The notes beneath the pieces were generated by a model, which worked only from the letters and a program-made list of their open reading frames with translations, was not told the origin of the DNA and did no database searches. The translations under genes were made by a program, and so were the position numbers. A stretch of DNA of 6,375 bases, from positions 1 through 6,375 of the forward strand of contig CAYQAJ010000299.1 of NCBI GenBank assembly GCA_964415245.1. Reading direction: 5' to 3'. The stretch's first letter is position 1; the number at the start of each line of letters is the position of its first letter. The DNA comes from CAYQAJ01 sp964415245 (lineage in GTDB: Bacteria; Planctomycetota; Planctomycetia; Pirellulales; Pirellulaceae). Positions 1 to 5,800 of this stretch are shown here, piece after piece.

Positions 1-357
1 GTAGCCCTGGCGAGCGAGCCGTTCCTTGAGCTGCCGATAGTTTTCGATTACGCCGTTGTGCACGATCGCCAGAACCTGCTGGCCGCCCAAGTGCGGATGG
101 GCGTTGGGTTCGGTAGCTGCACCATGCGTGGCCCAACGTGTGTGGCCGACGCCGACGTGGGCGGCTTCCAACTCGGGCGTGACGCTGGCGGCCAGAGCGT
201 CGATGCGGCCGACGGTCTTGGCCATTGCGAGCTCGCCGGTCGGCGTGATGGCGGCCAGGCCGGCGCTGTCGTAGCCGCGGTATTCGAGACGGCGGAGCCC
301 CTCGACCAGAAAGTCGACGGCCCGGCGATGTCCGACGTATCCGACGATTCCGCACAT
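1..357 (-). CDS. glmS: Glutamine--fructose-6-phosphate aminotransferase, N-terminal part (runs off left edge)
   Basis: The reverse strand reads 119 open codons beginning MCGIVGYVGH and ending at the window edge with RQGY. This is the N-terminal Ntn glutaminase domain of GlmS, which releases ammonia from glutamine so the missing C-terminal SIS isomerase domains can convert fructose-6-phosphate to glucosamine-6-phosphate, the entry to peptidoglycan and lipopolysaccharide sugars. Seen directly: Cys2 (the nucleophile once Met1 is removed), EYRGYDSAG at residues 25-33, HTRWATHG at 72-79 and HNG at 100-102, all hallmarks of the glutaminase pocket. The start is fixed because Cys must follow the initiator Met; the frame stays open upstream, but nothing GlmS-like precedes it. 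No good Shine-Dalgarno lies before the ATG. About one fifth of a typical 600-residue GlmS is present. Other class II amidotransferases (PurF, AsnB) share the fold, but the spacing and the HTRWATHG block fit GlmS best. Confidence 0.95.
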   Translation of the reverse strand, partial: MCGIVGYVGHRRAVDFLVEGLRRLEYRGYDSAGLAAITPTGELAMAKTVGRIDALAASVTPELEAAHVGVGHTRWATHGAATEPNAHPHLGGQQVLAIVHNGVIENYRQLKERLARQGY

Positions 358-757
358 GGCGCAGTGGTCCGGCGAAGCGAAGGAGCGTTGCGGTGCGACC
401 GGCTTACGGAGCGCCAGTCGCCTCCAGCCACGAACGCAAATCTGTATGCGCCCGGCCCGCCCCACCTTATTACCGTACTTTGCAGCCGACCGATCGATCC
501 TATCAGATTGGCCGCGAGCCCCGTAGGGCGGCCACGGTTATGCGGTTGGTGAGGTTGTAGCGATCTTGGCGCTTTGGCGGCCCCAAACTTCGCTTTTGCC
601 TCCGCGCGTGGCGGGCCGCTACGGGAGTGAGTACGATACGGCGAGACGCACAGACAACCGCCGGCTTCCGCCGGCGGCTATTTCCGTTTTTTCGAGCGAT
701 CTCCGACGGGCAAAGCTCTCCGGCGATCCCTGCCGCTACCGCTAGGAACCCCCTGCC
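358..757. other. Divergent intergenic region between glmS and the DUF6807 gene
   Basis: This 400-base stretch separates the start of glmS (minus) from the start of the DUF6807 gene (plus), so it should hold both promoters and both leaders. No credible protein is visible: the plus-strand frame entering from the left is the antisense shadow of glmS. I see no tRNA-like cloverleaf. I also see no glmS-ribozyme signature; that ribozyme is known from Firmicutes and is not expected here. The one clear structure is the hairpin at 658-677 followed by a T-run. TACGAT at 632-637 could be a weak -10 for the DUF6807 gene, but there is no convincing -35, so it is not called. Confidence 0.6.
658..692 (+). 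terminator. GC-rich hairpin followed by a T-run, possible terminator or leader attenuator
   Basis: CCGCCGG (658-664) pairs perfectly with CCGGCGG (671-677) around a 6-base loop, CTTCCG. TATTTCCG and then six T (687-692) follow. This resembles a Rho-independent terminator reading on the plus strand, but the T-run begins nine bases after the stem, further than in a textbook terminator. No plus-strand gene is visible upstream. It could therefore end an unseen small RNA, block antisense transcription leaving the glmS side, or sit in the leader of the DUF6807 mRNA 65 bases before its start codon. Confidence 0.35.
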
Positions 758-1744
758 ATGATCCGCTTGCGCACGTTCTTGATCACGCTATTGGTCCTTC
801 CCGCGGTTTTCGCGTTGCCCGGCACAATCCGGTCAGCAACCGCCGCTGAGCCCGATCCGCCCCGCGGATTTGAGGTCACGAAGCAGGACGACGGGTTGAC
901 TATCACCTATGAGGGAGAGCTGTTTGCTCGGTACGTGTATTCCTCGGGCGGAAAGCCTATTCTGTGGCCGGTGGTCGGTCCCGGGGGCAAGGAGATGACG
1001 CGCGGATATCCGATGCGGGACGCGACGGCCGACGAGAAGGCCGACCATCCTCACCATCGCTCGTTCTTTTTCACGCACGGCAACGTGAACGGGGTCGACT
1101 TCTGGAGCGAAAACGAAAAGCACGGCACGACCGTGCAACGCGAGCTGGTCGAAGCGCGGGGAGGCGGCGACGCGCTGATCGTTACCCGCAACGACTGGGT
1201 GGGGCCCGACGGCACCGTGCACCTGCGCGACGAGCGGCGGCTCCTGTTTGGCGCCGACGACGACGCGCGGTGGATCGACTTCGACATCACGCTCACCGCG
1301 CCCGATCGGCCCGTCACCTTCGGCGACACCAAAGAGGGCACGTTCGGCCTGCGGGTGGCCGGCACGATGAAAGTCGACGCCAAGATGGGAGGCCGGATCG
1401 TCAACAGCGAAGGGCAGACCGACGTCGAGGCGTGGGGCAAGCCGGCCAAGTGGGTCGATTACTTTGGCCCGGTGGGCGGGGACGTAGAGGGCATCGCCAT
1501 CTTCAATCACCCCTCCAGTTTTCGCTTTCCCACCTATTGGCACGTGCGGACCTATGGCCTGTTCGCGGCCAACCCGTTTGGGCTGCACGACTTTCAGGGG
1601 ACGAACGAGGTCGATGGCTCCTACACGCTGCCGGCCGGTGAGTCGATTAACCTGCGGTACCGCGTCCTCCTGCACCGTGGTGATACGGATGCCGGGCGCA
1701 TCGCCGAGCGGTACGCGGAGTACGAGAAGGGGATGAAGCCGTAG
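758..1744 (+). CDS. Exported DUF6807 (PmoA-family) protein
   Basis: A 328-residue protein. Residues 1-30 form a signal peptide: Arg3 and Arg5, a hydrophobic core at 7-20, and a likely signal peptidase I site around ATA-A at 27-30. The mature protein matches my knowledge of the DUF6807 family, labelled PmoA family in databases (Pfam PF14100): DHPHHR at 96-101, then HGNVNG and DFW at 107-116, TKEGTFGLRV at 191-200, and FPTYWHVRTYG at 257-267 followed by NPFG at 272-275. The His-rich DHPHHR block and the later WHVR are the family's most conserved points and may form a ligand or metal site; that is inference. Length is full for the family. The start is supported by AGGAA at 744-748, nine bases before the ATG, and by the signal peptide. 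No transmembrane helix follows the signal, so it is probably periplasmic. The family is common in planctomycetes, often near sugar-related oxidoreductases, but its reaction is not established. It stands alone here. Confidence 0.88.
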   Translation: MIRLRTFLITLLVLPAVFALPGTIRSATAAEPDPPRGFEVTKQDDGLTITYEGELFARYVYSSGGKPILWPVVGPGGKEMTRGYPMRDATADEKADHPHHRSFFFTHGNVNGVDFWSENEKHGTTVQRELVEARGGGDALIVTRNDWVGPDGTVHLRDERRLLFGADDDARWIDFDITLTAPDRPVTFGDTKEGTFGLRVAGTMKVDAKMGGRIVNSEGQTDVEAWGKPAKWVDYFGPVGGDVEGIAIFNHPSSFRFPTYWHVRTYGLFAANPFGLHDFQGTNEVDGSYTLPAGESINLRYRVLLHRGDTDAGRIAERYAEYEKGMKP

Positions 1745-1763
1745 GTAGGCGTTGCCTCGTAAC

Positions 1764-1874
1764 GTCGCCTCTCGCTCCGCGAGAGGGCGTACCCGATCAC
1801 GCCCTGCGACTAATCGCATCACGGCTTGCGTCTAACTGCGTTACCCTGCGTCCTCTCGCGGAGCGAGAGGCGAC
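1764..1874. repeat. Compound inverted-repeat element (REP/MITE-like), 111 bp
   Basis: Positions 1764-1786 and 1852-1874 are perfect 23-base reverse complements, separated by 65 bases. Each arm is also a hairpin on its own: CCTCTCGC-TCC-GCGAGAGG at 1768-1786 (8-bp stem, 3-base loop), and its mirror at 1852-1870. The spacer holds two more small stems: GGGCGT (1785-1790) with ACGCCC (1799-1804), and TGCGA (1805-1809) with TCGCA (1814-1818). It also has TGCG spaced every 10 bases at 1827, 1837 and 1847. The element starts 20 bases after the DUF6807 stop codon. No reading frame in it looks real. The form fits a REP/BIME-type or MITE-like dispersed repeat. As RNA it would also be a strong 3' structure that could end or protect the DUF6807 transcript, although no T-run follows. 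The geometry is seen directly; mobility is inferred, since only one copy is in the window. Confidence 0.75.
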
Positions 1875-1920
1875 TTTATTGTGTACATCGCGTCGCATCG
1901 GGACATCCGTCACGTGCCGA

Positions 1921-1961
1921 ATGATCTGCCGCATAATTCCCAAACTTCTTAGGCAGATCAT
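1921..1961. promoter_or_regulatory. 10-bp perfect dyad flanking a -10-like hexamer
   Basis: ATGATCTGCC (1921-1930) and GGCAGATCAT (1952-1961) are perfect reverse complements, 21 bases apart. The AT-rich interval holds CATAAT at 1932-1937, one base from a consensus -10, but the matching -35 position (about 1909-1914, GTCACG) is poor. It could be an operator around a promoter for the 98-residue gene at 2093, or a stem-loop. The dyad is certain; the function is a guess. Confidence 0.35.
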
Positions 1962-1962
1962 G

Positions 1963-1974
1963 TTCGCCGGCGAA
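1963..1974. promoter_or_regulatory. 12-bp perfect palindrome TTCGCCGGCGAA
   Basis: A perfect 12-base palindrome starting two bases after the preceding dyad, in the gap upstream of the 98-residue gene. It is short enough to arise by chance in GC-rich DNA, and it matches no operator I know. It is listed because it belongs to a run of three dyads within 130 bases. Confidence 0.25.
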
Positions 1975-2029
1975 TGAATTTCCCCCATTCTGCCGATAGT
2001 ACCCTATGCTGACACCCCAGCACAAATTC

Positions 2030-2048
2030 GCAAGCTGACTCAGCTTGC
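2030..2048. promoter_or_regulatory. 19-bp palindrome in the leader of the 98-residue gene
   Basis: GCAAGCTGA-C-TCAGCTTGC is a perfect 9+9 inverted repeat about a single central base. It ends 44 bases before the ATG at 2093 and 27 bases before that gene's Shine-Dalgarno. As DNA it has the shape of a dimeric repressor or activator site. As RNA it could form a 7-bp stem with a 5-base loop. No T-run follows, so it is not a terminator. The palindrome is seen; the role is inferred, and the cognate protein is unknown. Confidence 0.45.
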
Positions 2049-2092
2049 CTTCTCTTCATAGTCATCCCGCCTATTAGGAGTGCTGCCCTAAC

Positions 2093-2389
2093 ATGCAGGC
2101 GAATGCCCCAGAGATCCGCAATCTGAATGAACTTCGAACCTACGTCCACGAAACACTTTGCGAACTGAACGACTTCGAACCTGGCGCTTTTGCAATCACC
2201 GAACGACTCATCGTCCGCAGCGGGGAGCCCTGCGGCATTTTCTTCTGTATGAATGGGCCGCGTAGTGTGAAGGTGACGGCCATCTGGGAGACCGACACGA
2301 GCAGCGTCCTGTTTTACGGCTCGACCGGCGAGCGAACGCAGCGGACGCAGCTCGTTCGTGCTCCCCAACTTGCCGCAGCGGCGGCATAA
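2093..2389 (+). CDS. Conserved 98-residue protein of unknown function, upstream of csrA
   Basis: A small soluble protein with no signal peptide, membrane segment or recognised catalytic motif. Residues 15-82 form a dense, well-ordered block that includes VHETLCELNDFEPGAF, ITERLIVRSGEPCGIFFC, NGPRSVKVTAIWETD and LFYGSTGER. From memory, this block resembles short hypothetical proteins found in planctomycetes; I cannot verify that here. It has three cysteines (23, 47, 52), not arranged as a CxxC metal site. The C-terminus ends in a low-complexity AAAAA tail. The start is supported by AGGAG at 2076-2080, twelve bases before the ATG, a slightly long spacing. It lies 214 bases upstream of csrA on the same strand, so co-transcription is possible, but csrA has its own candidate promoter. 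The leader holds several dyads. Function unknown; a link with CsrA rests only on position. Confidence 0.8.
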   Translation: MQANAPEIRNLNELRTYVHETLCELNDFEPGAFAITERLIVRSGEPCGIFFCMNGPRSVKVTAIWETDTSSVLFYGSTGERTQRTQLVRAPQLAAAAA

Positions 2390-2528
2390 GACCGTCGGAC
2401 GAAGTTTGGCGGGGCCGACGTTTCCGCCGATCGCCCCACCCGGGCGGCGACCACTTGCCCCGCTCAGCGCCGGTACGGCGTCGGGCCAGGCAATGGGACC
2501 GCAAGAATCGCAGATGCCGGAAGCCGGC

Positions 2529-2556
2529 TTGACCGCTTCCACGGCAATAGTATACA
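2529..2556 (+). promoter_or_regulatory. Candidate sigma-70-type promoter for csrA
   Basis: TTGACC (2529-2534, one mismatch to TTGACA) is followed after 16 bases by TATACA (2551-2556, four of six matches to TATAAT). This sits in a locally AT-rich patch of an otherwise GC-rich gap. Transcription would start near 2563, giving csrA a leader of about 40 bases. The -35 overlaps the 10-bp palindrome AAGCCGGCTT (2521-2530), which could be an operator. Confidence 0.42.
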
Positions 2557-2587
2557 TAACACCATCACTATTCATCCGAACAGAATC

Positions 2588-2596
2588 ACGGAGGAG
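2588..2596 (+). promoter_or_regulatory. Strong csrA ribosome binding site overlapping an ANGGA motif
   Basis: GGAGGAG (2590-2596) lies seven bases before the csrA ATG, close to an ideal Shine-Dalgarno, and it decides the start against the longer open frame upstream. ACGGA (2588-2592) overlaps it and matches the ANGGA core bound by CsrA. Known CsrA proteins repress their own translation through such overlapping sites; that this one does so is inference. Confidence 0.6.
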
Positions 2597-2603
2597 CACG
2601 GCC

Positions 2604-2792
2604 ATGCTGGTTCTTTCCCGCAAGCAAAGCCAACGAATCCGGTTGGGCAATTCGATTGTCGTGACGGTCGTGCGCGTCTCAGGCGATAAGGTTCGCCTGG
2701 GCATTGAGGCGCCGGCGGATGTGCTGGTGCTGCGCGAGGAACTGGAACAGCGTCCGGTGGCGACCCCGGAGCAGGCCGCGCTGCCTTCTTGA
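2604..2792 (+). CDS. csrA: Carbon storage regulator CsrA (RsmA family)
   Basis: A 62-residue RNA-binding protein that acts as a domain-swapped dimer on GGA motifs in mRNA leaders, changing translation and stability. It begins MLVLSRK and reads collinearly with E. coli CsrA (61 residues). The key RNA-contact positions Leu4, Arg6 and Arg44 are kept, as are Gly15, Val30-Arg31, Gly33, Ala36-Pro37 and REE at 44-46. Position 43, His in E. coli, is Leu here. The variable C-terminal tail (51-62) ends in QAALPS. The frame is open further upstream to 2358, but the MLVL start and the GGAGGAG site make 2604 clear. No fliW or flagellar gene, the usual partners of csrA, is in the window. It converges on the TPR gene, with 28 bases between stops and no visible terminator. 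Family identity is certain; regulon and antagonist are unknown. Confidence 0.96.
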   Translation: MLVLSRKQSQRIRLGNSIVVTVVRVSGDKVRLGIEAPADVLVLREELEQRPVATPEQAALPS

Positions 2793-2820
2793 GCGGTGAC
2801 AGGTTGGTGGCGACGGGACA

Positions 2821-5800
2821 CTACTCGTGCGTGGTAACGGCCGGTTCGTCCTTTTCGACGCCGAGCAATTCCTCCGCTTCGGCGCGAAATCGCTTGAGCT
2901 CCTCGTTGTCGGCGGCGTTGGTGTCCATCCACTCGGCCGCCTGGTCGTACAGCTCGCGCGCCTTCTCCTTGTTACCCAACTGCCAGTGGGCCATGGCCAG
3001 GAAGAACCAGTCGAAGCTGTCGCCGCCGCCACGAACTTGCGTCGACTTTTCCAACCACTCGATCGCTTTCTGCCACTCGCCGGCGCGGTAGTAGGCGACG
3101 CCCAGGGCGTTGGGCAGGACGACGCTCGCGGGTTCGAGCTCGATCCCGCGCTGGGCCAGTTTTACTGCCATTTCAGCGTTGCGCGCCTTTTCATTGGCGT
3201 ACGTGGCGAAAGCCCATGCCATGTTGTTGAGGTAGAGGGCAGAGTTGGGTTGTAGATCGGCGGCCTTGCTGAAGTCCCGAAAAGCGTCGTCGATTTGTTT
3301 CAGTCTCAGATAGACGAAAGCACGGTGGTGCCAGATGTTCCAATCGTTGCCGCCCAGCTCGATCGCGCGGTTGTAATCCGCTTCGGCCTCGGCCAGCCTG
3401 CCCAGCGCCGCGTACGATAGCCCGCGGCGGAACCGCTGTCCGGCATCCTGGTCCGAGATTTCGATGGCCTCAGTGTGATCGGCGATGGCCTGCTCGTGCT
3501 GGCCGAGCATCAGATGCGAATGGGCTCTCTCGTGCCAGTACCAACCGTTTCGCGGGTCCAACTCGATGGCGCGGGAATAATCTTCGATCGCTTTGGCGAA
3601 CTGGCCCGAGTGAACGTAGCAGTTGCCGCGCATGTCCCAGGCGTCTGCGCGCTTGGGATCCTTATCGATCACCCAAGAATACTGTTCGATGGCCTTGTCG
3701 AGCTCGCCCATTTCGCGATAGAGATCGCCCCGTTCCATGTGCGCTGGCAGATCACCGGCCGGCTCGGGTAACGTATCGACCAGCATTTGCACAAGCTGCT
3801 TACGCTCTTCGTTGCGACCTTGATCGCGGAGAAACCCCGCCAGTTGCTGCCAGCCGTTGGGATTCTGCTCGATCGCCGTTCGCATCGACGCCAGCACGTC
3901 GGCCGTCTTGCCCTGTAACGCCTGCACGTCGATCAAGTAAGCGTAACTTCGGGCGAGCCGGGATCGATGCTCGGCGTTTTCCGGGTCGTCGGCCACCAAG
4001 CCGCCATAGACGGTGACCGAATCCCGGAATTGCTCCTCCGCCTGAGTCAGTTGGTCGGTGGACTTGTACAAGTCGCCCAGATACCAGTTGCTGAAACTCT
4101 GCTCCTGCCGGTAATAGGCGTTGCCGGGGAAGTCGACGGCCAGCTTCTCGAAAACGTCCAGGGCTCGGCGGTGATATTCTTCCGCCTTGTCGTGCTTTCC
4201 GGCGGCCGAGGCAACGGACCCCAATTGCCACAGAATGTGGCCGGCGTCCACGCGATGGTTGGGCTGCGAGGGCACCTCGTCGGTGAGTTTGTCGAAGATG
4301 GCCAGGGCCTGTTCGTAGAATCTGGCGGCCTCTTCGGGCCGATTCGTGGCTTTGGTTAAATTGCCCAAGCCGAGGTACGAATGGGCCAGGTGGAAGCGGT
4401 AATCGGGATTCGCCGGAAACGCTGCCACAAGCTCTTCTTTTAGAGTCGCCGCCTGTCGGTAGTGTCGTTCGGCCTCTTTGACCCGACCGGCCCCCCACAG
4501 CGCCGTCGCGACTTCGTTGTGGAAGTTCGCCAGGGCCAGCTCGATATCGGGCTTGTTGAGCGCGTCGGCCGCCAGCTTCTCCAGCTTTTCGACAGTCTCC
4601 TGAATCGCCTCGTCGGCCTTGGCCGGATCGCCTCCCGCGAGGAGAATCTGAATCGATCCGACGTTGCTTTGCGCCAGCAGCGTCGGATACTGGGGGTCGG
4701 CGGGAAACTCGGCAATCAACGCTTCGTAGATCGCCGTCGCCTTCTGGAAGCACGACGCTGCCTCTGCCAACTCTTCGCGATTCAGCAGATAATTCCCGAA
4801 TTCAACGTAGGTAACTGCAAGAAACCGGCGATCGGTGGGACTGTGCGGCTCTTGTGCGATGCAGCGTTCGAATGCGGCGATGGCCTTGCGCGAGTAATCC
4901 TCTTCGTGATCCGGCATGCCGCGCAGCCACCGGCAGGTGTGCCCGAGTCTCGCAAAGCCGACCTGTCTCGCTTGTGCCAATTGTTCCGCCACGTCGACGA
5001 GTTGTTCGGCGGTATCCACCGCCTCGGCGGACTGACCCGATCCGGACACCAGCGAAGCCAAGCCGGGACTTCCACTGATCAGGCCAGCGAGAGTTGCCAG
5101 CATTACCTGGGAATTTGGAGACGACTCGGGGGAGCCGCGCTGGGAATCCGAATCGTCGATGGCGCGGCGACATTCCGCGATGGCCTTCTTGATAGTCTGC
5201 AGCCGCTCGGGACCCGTCTGCATTTGCGCGATTCCACGGTACGCCGCGACCAGGACGAGGCTCGCGCTCAATCGATTCGGACTATCGGCAGCATACACTT
5301 TGATTTCTTCAACGCACTTTTGGAAGCGATCTAGCTGCTCGCTATTGCCCGCCGTGAAGACATGGTTTCCCCAGCCATTGAGACTAGTCGATAACAGTCC
5401 CCAGTAGATGGTCGCGTGCGGGAACTCGCGTACGAGCGAAAAGCTCAATCGGGCGGAGCGCTCGAACATCTCCCCCGCTTCCGCTGGCTGTTGCCTGGCA
5501 ATCGCACGGGCGCGCTCGTACAGAATCACCGACAATTCGGTTCGATATTGAGGCAAGTTGGGATGCTCCTCGACCAGCTTCTCGCGCAGCGATAAGCTGC
5601 GACGCTGAGCCGCGTCGGCCTCGGCGCGTCGTCCTGCTCGGGCGAGTGTTTCGGCCATCACCTGCTCGACTCGCGCCAGATCGGCCCGGTGTTCTGGCAC
5701 CTCGGGCTGCACGAGGACCAGCTTTTCCAGAATTTTTTGGGCCCGTTCGTAGTAACGCAGCGACTCGCCGTCGTCGACGCCGCCCAATAGGAGCCCCGTC

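Noticed and set aside
58..552. Plus-strand open frame over the left edge
   Set aside because: It is the antisense shadow of glmS, whose MCGIVGY start and glutaminase motifs are unmistakable.
358..560. glmS ribozyme upstream of glmS
   Set aside because: An AGCGCCAG-like string occurs near 411 but on the wrong strand, the ribozyme core is not recognisable, and this ribozyme is known from Firmicutes.
833..1822. Minus-strand 329-codon open frame
   Set aside because: It is the antisense of the DUF6807 gene, whose family motifs and signal peptide establish the plus strand as coding.
1764..1874. CRISPR array, because two 23-base repeats flank a spacer-sized interval
   Set aside because: The two copies are inverted rather than direct, there is only one interval, and no cas gene is present.
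1797..1988. Short minus-strand open frame of 63 codons
   Set aside because: It starts in the dyad-rich gap and runs through the palindromic element; it is Arg-rich with no motif or ribosome binding site, so it is probably chance.
2358..2603. Open frame continuous with csrA that would add 82 residues to its N-terminus
   Set aside because: CsrA proteins begin MLVL/MLIL, a near-ideal GGAGGAG site precedes 2604, and the extension overlaps the 98-residue gene and reads as low-order Pro/Arg sequence.
1958..2932. Minus-strand 324-codon open frame with two CxxC-like pairs
   Set aside because: It is antisense to the 98-residue gene, csrA and the end of the TPR gene, has a composition typical of GC-rich shadows, and contains no recognisable domain.
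4462..5334. Plus-strand 290-codon open frame inside the TPR gene
   Set aside because: The minus strand encodes uninterrupted TPR sequence here; the plus frame has no family features and no ribosome binding site.
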